This document shows positions 1 through 6,410 of a stretch of 6,746 nucleotides of DNA, in pieces. The notes under the pieces are model-generated. The model made no database searches. It was given only the letters and a program-made list of their open reading frames with translations, and was not told the DNA's origin. Each line of letters opens with the position of its first letter. The stretch's first letter is position 1. The DNA is from Bacteroidota bacterium (GTDB taxonomy: Bacteria; Bacteroidota; Bacteroidia; Bacteroidales; B39-G9), in assembly GCA_003648455.1 (NCBI GenBank), contig QMPG01000176.1, positions 1 to 6,746 of the forward strand, in the 5' to 3' direction. The position numbers and the translations under genes were made by a program.

Positions 1-2
1 AT

Positions 3-779
3 GTTTTATCAAATATTGAAAAAGGCAGAGTTGAATTTTTAATATCTAACGGCAGCAGTTTTACAGAAGCTAAGAAACAGGCTCAATCTGAAATACTAAA
101 AATATTTGAAATCACTAAACCTGATATAGCAGAATCCGAAAATTTAGACATCTCACAACAAGGAGATGACAATGCTATTTTGCTGGCAATTTCTGTTGTT
201 TTACAAGGATATTTAACTGTTCCCGATTTATCTGAATTACTCGCAAATATTAGTACAGATATAAGAGAGGATGGAGAATTAAACAGTAAAACTTTAGGCT
301 CAACTCTTATAAACAATGCAAAACTTATAAAACTAGATGAAATTCGAGAAAATTTAGAAAATCGTTATGAGACGCTTGGTTTAAATGTTACTATTCCTGA
401 TTTTGAAAAATATGTTAATCAATTTATTGATAGCACTGATTTTGAATATACCGGATTTATTGAATATCCGACTTCCGGTAAGTATGGATTAAATTTACTT
501 GACAAAACAAGAACTGAATATTCAGAAGGTAGTTGTTCCTTGAATGCAATTTTGCCCGAAGGCACAAGTTTGAAAGTGAAAGTTACCGGGTTTAATTTTT
601 ACCCTCAAGAGAACCATGGATGGGAGATATCAGGAGGTTTTTTCAATTCTGCAAGAACAGGAGAGATAGATTTTGGCTGCCACTTAGAACGTGATACAAC
701 TTCTGAAAGAATAAATATTTTTGTTTATGAAAATGGAGCAGATGACTATACTTGGACAAAAGAAATAACTGTAAATTAA
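3..779 (+). CDS. C-terminal part of a large envelope or secreted protein of unknown function (5' truncated by window)
   Basis: The reading frame is open from base 3 to a TAA at 777-779 (258 codons) and contains no ATG, so the true start lies upstream of the window. The in-frame TTG at 180 is not a credible start because conserved-looking sequence continues before it. The first two thirds are mostly helical and include SFTEAKKQAQSEILKIF, LLAISVVLQGY, LSELLANISTDIRED and IPDFEKYVNQFI. The last 95 or so residues look beta-rich and contain paired cysteines (GSCSLNA, FGCHLERD). From memory, this arrangement resembles large Bacteroidota surface or lipoproteins of undefined function, sometimes with an N-terminal carboxypeptidase-like regulatory domain, but I cannot assign a named family. 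No T9SS sorting domain is present at its end. A second TAA follows immediately (780-782). Confidence 0.8.
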   Translation, partial: VLSNIEKGRVEFLISNGSSFTEAKKQAQSEILKIFEITKPDIAESENLDISQQGDDNAILLAISVVLQGYLTVPDLSELLANISTDIREDGELNSKTLGSTLINNAKLIKLDEIRENLENRYETLGLNVTIPDFEKYVNQFIDSTDFEYTGFIEYPTSGKYGLNLLDKTRTEYSEGSCSLNAILPEGTSLKVKVTGFNFYPQENHGWEISGGFFNSARTGEIDFGCHLERDTTSERINIFVYENGADDYTWTKEITVN

Positions 780-782
780 TAA

Positions 783-929
783 AATATAATAAAACAAGAC
801 CGATTATTACGCAACTCTCATTTGGTAGATAACAATTGGAATAATCGAACTAAGGTTAAAAATGACAATGATAACATAACAATTAATAATGGTGCTGAAT
901 TCGATTTCGTTTCCGGAGAAATTAAATAA
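783..929 (+). pseudogene. In-frame relic after tandem stops, possibly the end of a secreted protein
   Basis: After the two stops (TAA TAA, 777-782) the same frame stays open for 48 codons up to a TAA at 927-929. It has no ATG start. The peptide ends NDNITINNGAEFDFVSGEIK. This resembles one strand-turn unit of the repetitive beta domains found at the C-termini of Bacteroidota secreted proteins, such as the tails of the protease genes at 2252 and 5130. It is most simply a decayed 3' fragment of a deleted gene. Stop-codon read-through or chance are alternatives. A 49-codon open frame is not by itself significant in DNA this AT-rich, so the call rests on composition and motif likeness only. Confidence 0.35.
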
Positions 930-941
930 TTTATTAATTCC

Positions 942-970
942 TCCGGTTTAAGTTTATAACTTAAACCGGA
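942..970 (+). terminator. Perfect 13-bp hairpin, probable transcription terminator
   Basis: The left arm (942-954) and right arm (958-970) are perfectly complementary over 13 bp around a 3-nt loop (TAT). The stem begins with a GC-rich CCGG foot. The downstream sequence is A/T-rich (AATATAATTT) but lacks a clean T run, so efficiency is uncertain. It lies 13 bases after the relic's stop and 163 bases after the upstream gene, a sensible place to end that transcript. Being symmetric, it could act on either strand. Confidence 0.6.
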
Positions 971-991
971 AATATAATTTCACTTAAATTA

Positions 992-1134
992 AGTTGCAAA
1001 AGATTTGTACTAAGCATTTTTTAAAAATTGTATTAGTATATGCCGAAAGACTTTTAGTTTTGTATTGTAAGCGTGCGAAGCAATACAATTACTAAAAGCT
1101 TATCGGTATAAAAACCTTTTGCAGCTTTTTTTTT
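992..1134 (+). repeat. Nested inverted repeat with three-way-junction fold ending in nine T's; structured RNA, terminator or MITE-like element
   Basis: Three sets of complementary arms are nested here. The outer stem pairs 992-1002 with 1116-1126 (11 bp, one G-T pair). Inside it, 1007-1013 pairs with 1033-1039 around an A/T-rich loop. Also inside it, 1039-1067 pairs imperfectly with 1081-1110 around a 13-nt loop (1068-1080), giving a stem of about 29 bp with a few bulges or mismatches. The outer stem is followed by nine T's (1126-1134). As RNA this would be a closed three-way junction with a U-tract. It could be a small RNA with its own terminator, a compound terminator, or a palindromic mobile repeat. 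No coding sequence overlaps it. The pairing is visible directly; the function is inference. Confidence 0.55.
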
Positions 1135-1154
1135 ATTAATTTTCTGATATTTAA

Positions 1155-1340
1155 CAGGTATCTAAAAATTGCATTGCATTTAATATTTATCTATATTTAC
1201 TACAATCTAAAAAAATAAATCAATTTGAAAACAATTCTGTTTCTATAAAAGGCAGCGAACTAAAAGCTGGCATGTATTTTTATACATTAACAGCAAACGG
1301 AAAAGAAATTGATACTAAAAAAATGATACTTACTAAGTAA
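1155..1340 (+). pseudogene. Orphan T9SS type A sorting-domain fragment, copy 1 of 3
   Basis: The last 43 codons (1212-1340, stop TAA) encode the end of a T9SS C-terminal sorting domain, with key segments SIKGSELKAGMYFYTLTANG and a terminal KKMILTK. From memory, this end is characteristic of tail-fibre/S74-like and other T9SS cargo in Bacteroidales. The frame is open back to 1155 but has no start codon, signal peptide or passenger domain. Upstream of 1212 the match to copy 2 fades, although an FN dipeptide keeps the same ten-residue spacing to K-I-N-Q-F. Against copy 2 the 129 bp differ at nine positions. Eight are synonymous third-position changes and the ninth is in the stop codon. It is best read as the 3' relic of a deleted secreted-protein gene, or as a copied repeat block. 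Confidence 0.8.
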
Positions 1341-1382
1341 ATTAGTTCTTGTGTATTAGCTTATTTTTAAATTAAATAGTAA

Positions 1383-2246
1383 ATGAAATCTATAAAAATT
1401 TTAATATTATTGATTGTTTTTTGCAGAATTTCCTTTCATAGTTATTCTCAGCTTAATGTGGATGCGGGAAATGACACTTCTTTTTGCCGACCTGCTGATA
1501 CAATTTATTTAGGAGAGAATGCAAGAATAGAGAATGCAGTTGAGAAGGTGCAAATTGCGTGGGAGTGTGAATTGAATATAGGATCGCATATTTTTACAGC
1601 TAGCGATTTATTGAGTGACACTACTATTTTAACACCTTATTTTATTGATTATCCGATTTCTCCTGAGTGGATTACCTTTACGCTTCATGTTACTGATAGT
1701 GTTGGGGATTATGCTAAAGATTCGATTAAAGTACGTTTTTCTAATTTTGCTTATAGTTTATATGAATATCATTTTGATATACATCAAGGTGACAGTATCC
1801 AATTTGATGGTCAAGACTACATAGCGGGTGGAGTTCCTCCTCTAAATATTGTATGGACACCTTCTTATGGACTTTCAGATTCTACCATTTTGGCAGCTTG
1901 GGCTAAACCGGATACTTCTACCTCTTATTATCAGGTGGCTATAGATTCTGTTGGCTGCATTTCCTTGCCTAATTTAGTATATGTTATCAATATAATACCT
2001 GCTAAAATTCAAGAAATATTTTTAACAAGTTTTTTTAAGCAACAGGGGACAAAACTTGTTTTTAATAACATTCAAAAAAAGAAAGTGTTTCTTTCAGTTT
2101 ATTCAATAAATGGTGAATTGGTATATACAGAGCAAACGAATAATAACTTTTGTGATCTAGCACGCATATTGGAATTTCCTGGAATATATATATGCTCAAT
2201 TGCAATTGACAATAGAAATTATTCATTAAAATTTATTAAAAATTAA
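1383..2246 (+). CDS. Secreted PKD-like protein with T9SS sorting tail
   Basis: This 287-residue protein begins with a Sec signal peptide (K4-rich start, hydrophobic residues about 5-20, likely cleavage after YSQ at 21-23). Two immunoglobulin-like PKD-type modules follow. The first spans about 25-120 and opens with NVDAGNDTSFC. The second spans about 127-203 and has the typical run GGVPPLNIVWTPSYGLSD, then WAKPDTSTSYY and a DSVGC ending. Residues about 222-287 look like a divergent T9SS type A sorting domain, with SVYSINGELVY, PGIYICSIAI and a basic tail SLKFIKN. The expected role is a surface-attached or released adhesion/scaffold protein with no enzymatic motif. The ATG is the only reasonable start. 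It lies 42 bp after orphan fragment copy 1 and 5 bp before the protease gene, so the two are probably co-transcribed. The exact ligand cannot be read from the sequence. Confidence 0.82.
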   Translation: MKSIKILILLIVFCRISFHSYSQLNVDAGNDTSFCRPADTIYLGENARIENAVEKVQIAWECELNIGSHIFTASDLLSDTTILTPYFIDYPISPEWITFTLHVTDSVGDYAKDSIKVRFSNFAYSLYEYHFDIHQGDSIQFDGQDYIAGGVPPLNIVWTPSYGLSDSTILAAWAKPDTSTSYYQVAIDSVGCISLPNLVYVINIIPAKIQEIFLTSFFKQQGTKLVFNNIQKKKVFLSVYSINGELVYTEQTNNNFCDLARILEFPGIYICSIAIDNRNYSLKFIKN

Positions 2247-2251
2247 TAACT

Positions 2252-3715
2252 ATGAAAAATATTTTAGTTCAAATCATTTTAATAGTATTATCTATTTTAG
2301 TTAGCAATAATATATTATCACAAAATATATATTTCTATGCACAGATAAATGATAATAGTCTTATTCCGACAAAAAAGTCGACAACATCTGTCAGGTCAAT
2401 TACATTTAAATCTAAAAATTCTAAAATGAACACTATGCTTCTGAAGTATAAGCCCAAAGTATTTAAGCAGGCATTTCCAACCGCAAAAACTCCTTTGCTA
2501 AGAAAGGTGTTTTATATTGAGTGTGATGACAAAAGATTTGAGGAGGAATTGAAATCTGAATTTGGAAATAAGATTCCTTTGGTAGAGGATTTGTGTAAAC
2601 CGGAATTGCTTTCATATACGCCAAATGATTATAATCCATGTCAAACGAACCTTGATTTAATTAAAACAAAAGATGCTTATAATTATTATAAAAATTTACC
2701 AAAGGTACCAGTCGCTTTAACTGATACATATTTTGAAACTCACGAAGACTTATTATATCTTGATATTTGGGGCAATAATTCATATGTTGGTAGTTCCCAT
2801 GGCACACATGTTGCAGGGCTTATAGGTGCTATTACTGATAATAATACAGGGATAGCATCCGTTGGTTATGATACGAAATTAGTTGGATCCTCCAATTGGG
2901 GTTCTGATAATGAAGTTCTTTTGTTAGCTCAAGCAGGGTATCGTGTTATAAACTGTAGTTGGAAAAATGCTTGCTCATATTCCTCTATTCAGAACTTATT
3001 ATACCAGGAAATTAAAAATGATTGGAATGCAGTTGTTGTGTTTGCTGCTGGAAATAAGAGTTGTGGAGGTGGTGGGGAATATTGTTATCCTGCTTCTTAT
3101 CCTGCAAATATTTCTGTTACTTCAGTAACCCATGGGAACAATCCTGATTGGCATGAACAAACCCCCGGAGATCCTAATAGTGCTTATCAACATAATGATG
3201 CTGTGGATATATGTGCACCGGGTTATAATTTATATACTACTGACTTAATGGGTTCTGCCGGTACTTCAAGTGGCAATTATAGTTCTGGTTGGGGAACGTC
3301 ATATTCTGCTCCACAAGTTGCTGGTGTTGTTGGTGTAATATTTACTATTAATCCTTGCTTAACCGCAGATGAAGCTGTAAATATTTTATTAAACTCTACA
3401 GATAATAGTCTCTATGGTAAACCTGAAAATGCTCCCTATATTGGTTTACTTGGTAAAGGCAGATTAGATATAGAGGCAGCAGTAAAAGCTGCAGTAGAGT
3501 CTGCTACATTATATTTAGAGAATCAAACAATTAGCAACAACCAGAATTATAATGCAAATTATGCTATAAAAATTAATAATGTAACAATCCAAAATAATGC
3601 AAATATCATTTTAAAAACAAGAAAAGAAGTGGACATAAATAGTGCATTTGAAGTTAAATTAGGATCTTCTTTAATGGTAGATGTAGATATAAATAATACA
3701 ATAGATTGCCAATAA
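2252..3715 (+). CDS. Secreted subtilisin-like (S8) serine protease
   Basis: This 487-residue preproprotein has a signal peptide at 1-24 (cleavage near ILSQ) and a probable propeptide at about 25-135. The S8 catalytic domain follows. The catalytic Asp is D158 in VALTDTYFETHEDL, the His is H183 in SSHGTHVAGLIGA, the oxyanion Asn is N268 in FAAGN, and the nucleophile is S350 in GTSYSAPQVAGV. All four key residues are present, so it should be an active extracellular endopeptidase. Several cysteines (C235, C241, C271, C278, C321) suggest disulfides. Residues about 418-487 form a beta-rich C-terminal domain (ITIQNNANIILK-type strands, FEVKLGSSL) ending in Cys-Gln. From memory this resembles the '3-coathanger stack' or GCX-COOH tail used for export or anchoring in Bacteroidota. 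It differs from the T9SS type A tail of the gene 5 bp upstream, with which it probably forms an operon. Substrate unknown. Confidence 0.92.
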   Translation: MKNILVQIILIVLSILVSNNILSQNIYFYAQINDNSLIPTKKSTTSVRSITFKSKNSKMNTMLLKYKPKVFKQAFPTAKTPLLRKVFYIECDDKRFEEELKSEFGNKIPLVEDLCKPELLSYTPNDYNPCQTNLDLIKTKDAYNYYKNLPKVPVALTDTYFETHEDLLYLDIWGNNSYVGSSHGTHVAGLIGAITDNNTGIASVGYDTKLVGSSNWGSDNEVLLLAQAGYRVINCSWKNACSYSSIQNLLYQEIKNDWNAVVVFAAGNKSCGGGGEYCYPASYPANISVTSVTHGNNPDWHEQTPGDPNSAYQHNDAVDICAPGYNLYTTDLMGSAGTSSGNYSSGWGTSYSAPQVAGVVGVIFTINPCLTADEAVNILLNSTDNSLYGKPENAPYIGLLGKGRLDIEAAVKAAVESATLYLENQTISNNQNYNANYAIKINNVTIQNNANIILKTRKEVDINSAFEVKLGSSLMVDVDINNTIDCQ

Positions 3716-3733
3716 TAATCTAATTAATATTTT

Positions 3734-3785
3734 AGAGGTTAGTAAAAATATAGTCATTGTAGTATTATCATTTTTATTAACCTCT
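3734..3785 (+). terminator. 16-bp hairpin after the protease gene
   Basis: The left arm (3734-3749, AGAGGTTAGTAAAAAT) pairs with the right arm (3770-3785) over 16 bp with a single G-T pair, around a 20-nt loop. It starts 18 bp after the protease stop codon, so it is a reasonable end for the two-gene operon, but no T run follows the right arm. The right arm also overlaps the first codons of the frame open into orphan sorting-domain copy 2. It could therefore mark the terminal inverted repeats of a small inserted element rather than a terminator. Confidence 0.45.
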
Positions 3786-3978
3786 TGCTAATACACAAAA
3801 AGCATCATTACTAATATTTAATATGCAAGGAACAGAAATAAAAAACTTTAAAATAAATCAATTTGAAAATAATTCTGTTTCTATTAAAGGAAGTGAACTA
3901 AAAGCAGGCATGTATTTTTATACATTAACGGCAAACGGAAAAGAAATTGATACAAAAAAGATGATACTTACTAAGTGA
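3781..3978 (+). pseudogene. Orphan T9SS type A sorting-domain fragment, copy 2 of 3 (longest)
   Basis: The frame is open for 65 codons from just after a TAA at 3778 to the stop TGA at 3976-3978. It encodes most of a T9SS type A sorting domain. ANTQKASLLIFNMQGTEIKN is the classic mid-domain strand-turn-strand, and the 42-residue end encoded by 3850-3978 is identical in amino acids to copy 1. There is no signal peptide or passenger. An ATG at 3823 could start a 51-residue peptide, but a sorting domain without a signal peptide could not reach the T9SS. The preceding gene is complete with a different C-terminal domain, so this is not its frameshifted end. It is best called the surviving 3' end of a lost cargo gene, or a repeat block. 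Confidence 0.85.
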
Positions 3979-4024
3979 AAAGACAAATATTAACTATTTT
4001 ACATTTTGGCAAAAAACCGAATAG

Positions 4025-4933
4025 ATGAAAAAATTTTACATTATTTCAATCTTATTTTTAGTAACACTTAAATTGTTCGCTCAAAACTTTGCACCAGTGG
4101 GTGCGGAATGGTATTTTAATGAAAAATTTGCGTTCTCCGGGAATATTGATTACATCAAGTTCACTTCAGAAAAAGACACACTAATAAATGGTGAAATTTG
4201 CAAAAAAATTATCAAAAGGCATAAATTAAAGTGTAACGATAGACCAGATATAGAATTTCTATTTTCGAGAAATGATACAGTCTTTTTCCTTGATACAATT
4301 TTTAATGAATTTCAGATTTTATATGTTTTAAGTGCTCAAGTATCTGATTCTTGGATAATAAAAGTCAAAGATGAGGAACAAGATGTAGACACAATATTAA
4401 TAACAGTAGATTCTATTTTAACCGAAAAAATTAATGGATTCGATTTAAAAGCGTTGCATGTTACATATAATAAATCTGACGAAAATACACCTGAAACATA
4501 TACGTCAACAATAATTGAAAAAATTGGAGATATTCATTATATGTTTAATTGGTATCCATGGTCAATGATAGCTTGTGATGAAAATATGACTGATGGTTTA
4601 AGGTGTTATCAAGATTCTGAGATAGGATTATATTCTACAGGAATAGTTGATTCTTGTGATTATTATTACGAGGAGACAAGTATAAAAAAAAATGACTTAC
4701 AAAATAATTTCACATTATTTCCTAATCCTACAACTGGACAGATTCAAATAATTTTTGATTCCAAAAAAATATTGACTGTTGAATTAAGTGATTTAATGGG
4801 GAGATTAATTCAATCAAGATGTTTTTTTTCAAATACTCAACTTGATTTAACCAAATTTCAAAAAGGATTGTATATTGTAACAATTAAACTTAATGATAAA
4901 ATATTAGGGACAAAAAAGATAATAAAATATTAA
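4025..4933 (+). CDS. T9SS-secreted protein of unknown function with type A sorting domain
   Basis: This 302-residue protein has a signal peptide at 1-20 (hydrophobic 5-18, cleavage after LFAQ). It also has a mature region of unassigned fold (about 21-225) and a canonical T9SS type A sorting domain (about 228-302). The sorting domain shows FTLFPNPTTGQIQI (229-242), VELSDLMGRLIQ and GLYIVTIKLND, and ends KKIIKY. The mature region starts with the GAEWYFN motif and ends with DGLRCYQDSEIGLYSTG followed by CDYYYE. From memory, this layout recurs in uncharacterised Bacteroidota cargo proteins, and no catalytic motif is evident. It starts 46 bp after orphan sorting-domain copy 2. Its TAA stop is also the first three bases of the TAACG inverted-repeat end of the attC-like element downstream, a cassette-like arrangement. 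The exported state is confident; the function is not known. Confidence 0.85.
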   Translation: MKKFYIISILFLVTLKLFAQNFAPVGAEWYFNEKFAFSGNIDYIKFTSEKDTLINGEICKKIIKRHKLKCNDRPDIEFLFSRNDTVFFLDTIFNEFQILYVLSAQVSDSWIIKVKDEEQDVDTILITVDSILTEKINGFDLKALHVTYNKSDENTPETYTSTIIEKIGDIHYMFNWYPWSMIACDENMTDGLRCYQDSEIGLYSTGIVDSCDYYYEETSIKKNDLQNNFTLFPNPTTGQIQIIFDSKKILTVELSDLMGRLIQSRCFFSNTQLDLTKFQKGLYIVTIKLNDKILGTKKIIKY

Positions 4934-5077
4934 CGCCAGCTAATATTCAATATAATAAAAATCGGCGAAGTGCTTAATTGGTGCGGTTCTCTGTCGCTTT
5001 GAATCCATATTGATTTGGCATGAAATAAATCGCATTGTGCTTAATTCCATATCGCAAAATGTTATAATTAACGTTAG
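4931..5077 (+). repeat. Inverted-repeat-bounded intergenic element, possible integron attC-like site
   Basis: The element begins with TAACG (4931-4935), which contains the stop codon of the upstream gene, and ends with CGTTAG (5072-5077). TAACG and CGTTA (5072-5076) are complementary, and weaker A/T complementarity continues inward. Inside is a 10-bp direct repeat GTGCTTAATT at 4970-4979 and 5037-5046. The interior is visibly more GC-rich (GGCGAAG, GGTGCGG, CTGTCGC) than its surroundings. A cassette CDS ending in a TAAC..GTTAG imperfect palindrome of about 145 bp is the organisation of integron attC sites. However, GTTAGAA does not fit the GTTRRRY core at its last base, and the left end TATTAAC is a poor RYYYAAC. 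A Bacteroidota dispersed repeat is equally possible. No integrase gene is in the window. Confidence 0.4.
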
Positions 5078-5129
5078 AAAACATAGACGTGATAATTTTT
5101 ATTTCAATTAATTTTTAAATATTTAATTT

Positions 5130-6227
5130 ATGAAAAAACTATATTTAATTATTTTAATATTGATTGGTTCAATATCTTTCAGCATTGGGCAGGAGGATAA
5201 TTATGGTGGAGACGTATTAGATACAACCTTAAACAATTTTAAAAGTTCGTATATTTTCACTCCAAATCCAAATGGAACAAAAAAATATATTAGGCTTATT
5301 ATACATTTCCTTTTAAAGGATGATGGTACCTGTAACTTTAATGAAGTAAATGACGGATTAAATCCGGCAAATATTTACAGTGGATATGCTTATGCTGAAT
5401 ATATTGTTGACTACATGAATAGCCATATGTCAAACCCTTGTGAAATGCATTTACAACCATTTGGTCCAATACCAGTTTATGATTGTGAATATCGATTTGA
5501 ATTAGTAGGAACCTATTTTTGGCGAAGTACAGCAAATTATAATGCTGATTTAAGTACATTGCAAAATACTTATGGTAAAAACAAAGATGAATGCATTAAT
5601 ATATTCTTAATTAATGACATTAACTCTTCTGGTGGCTATGTTAGATATTTAGGAGATAATGCAGTATGGTCAGGAATACATTATCAGAGATATATAGATG
5701 CTGTTAATAACAATAATACTTGGTATAATAGTTTCACTCAAAGACTACTAAATCATGAAATAGGGCATTGTTTCAATTTACATCATACACTAATGACAGG
5801 AAATGGAGTATGCACAAATAATTACAATGACTATTGTGATGACACTCCAACTATTCAAGATATGTTAGATTTAGGTGAACCAGACCCGTGTTGTTGGAAT
5901 GCATCATATTGTTCAAATAACCTAATGGATTATAATGCTCAGAAATGTGCACTTACTCCTGATCAGCTGGGAAGAGTACATGAGGAGTTAGATAACAATA
6001 AATATTATTATTGGCGGAATCATTTTACAAATCCACAGGTAGACATCTGTAATATAACAAATTCCAATACTTACATAGGTAAAAAAGTAACCGTTTCAAA
6101 AAATTGTACTTCAGTAATAAATAATGGTACAGTAGTATTTATAAATGCTTCAGAGGTTGAGCTTTATCCGGGATTTATTATTTATCCCGGCGGTTCGTTG
6201 ACAATTAAAACAAATAAAAATAATTAA
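5130..6227 (+). CDS. Secreted M43-like (pappalysin/cytophagalysin-type) zinc metalloprotease
   Basis: This 365-residue protein has a signal peptide (1-20, cleavage near SIGQ). Its catalytic domain carries the extended zinc motif HEIGHCFNLHH (H209, E210, H213, H219). This is followed by the family's C-x-D-DTP segment (CDDTPT, 236-241), a cysteine cluster (C254, C255, C261) and the Met-turn NNLMDY with M266. The TPDQLGRVHEEL helix after it also fits M43 metalloproteases. The usual glycine three residues after the third zinc-site position is Asn (N216), which is unusual but should not remove zinc binding. Residues about 305-365 form a beta-rich tail (INNGTVVFINA, VELYPGFIIYPGGSL), like that of the subtilase at 2252, instead of a type A sorting domain. 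The leader from 5078 is AT-rich without a Shine-Dalgarno motif. The predicted role is extracellular proteolysis; the substrate is unknown. Confidence 0.88.
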   Translation: MKKLYLIILILIGSISFSIGQEDNYGGDVLDTTLNNFKSSYIFTPNPNGTKKYIRLIIHFLLKDDGTCNFNEVNDGLNPANIYSGYAYAEYIVDYMNSHMSNPCEMHLQPFGPIPVYDCEYRFELVGTYFWRSTANYNADLSTLQNTYGKNKDECINIFLINDINSSGGYVRYLGDNAVWSGIHYQRYIDAVNNNNTWYNSFTQRLLNHEIGHCFNLHHTLMTGNGVCTNNYNDYCDDTPTIQDMLDLGEPDPCCWNASYCSNNLMDYNAQKCALTPDQLGRVHEELDNNKYYYWRNHFTNPQVDICNITNSNTYIGKKVTVSKNCTSVINNGTVVFINASEVELYPGFIIYPGGSLTIKTNKNN

Positions 6228-6262
6228 AACAGGAGCCCACTCCGAAAAGTAGAAAAATAATA

Positions 6263-6346
6263 TCATTGTTAGGAACTAAGCAATCTATATCTTTGTAATT
6301 TTGTAGGTTGTGTTTACTTCTCCGCAGGTTAGCGAATTGCAATGAC
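6263..6346 (+). repeat. Decayed dispersed inverted-repeat element
   Basis: The segment starts TCATTG (6263-6268) and ends with the complementary CAATGA (6340-6345), followed by CG. Its left part, TAGGAACTAAGCAATCT, closely matches what I remember of a widespread Bacteroidota palindromic repeat (TCATTG-CGAGGAACGAAGCAATCT ... CAATGACG). The inner right arm is largely degraded here. This is recognition from memory, not a database match. Confidence 0.45.
6266..6303 (+). promoter_or_regulatory. Candidate Bacteroidota primary-sigma promoter for the gene at 6631
   Basis: A TTG (6266-6268) is followed after exactly 19 bp by TATCTTTG (6288-6295). This fits the TTG-N17-23-TAnnTTTG consensus of Bacteroidota promoters without a mismatch in the -7 element. 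A second exact -7 match, TAATTTTG, overlaps downstream at 6296-6303. Transcription would begin near 6300-6310 and run through orphan sorting-domain copy 3 into the gene at 6631, with a leader of about 325 nt. The element lies inside the dispersed repeat, so the repeat may have supplied the promoter. Confidence 0.4.
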
Positions 6347-6410
6347 GAAAATACACTTTCCGTAGTGAACTCATATTGTAAGTAATCAATTTATGCGTTT
6401 TTTTTAATAA

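Noticed and set aside
180..182. TTG as start of the first gene
   Set aside because: The same frame is open back to base 3 with protein-like sequence (SFTEAKKQAQSEILKIF), so the real start is upstream of the window.
83..316. 77-codon minus-strand open frame
   Set aside because: It lies wholly inside the conserved-looking plus-strand gene at 3-779, has no recognisable motif, and opposes all other genes. It is a shadow frame.
1055..1062. TAGTTTTG, an exact -7 promoter element match
   Set aside because: It sits inside a hairpin arm, and the nearest upstream TTG is 24 bp away, longer than usual. Chance matches are expected in AT-rich DNA.
3823..3978. ATG-started 51-residue small protein in orphan copy 2
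   Set aside because: It would be a sorting domain without a signal peptide. The ATG is simply an internal Met of the domain (FNMQG), and the other copies lack it.
5338..5559. 73-codon minus-strand open frame
   Set aside because: It is antisense to the metalloprotease gene, with His/Tyr-rich low-information composition and no motif. It is a shadow frame.
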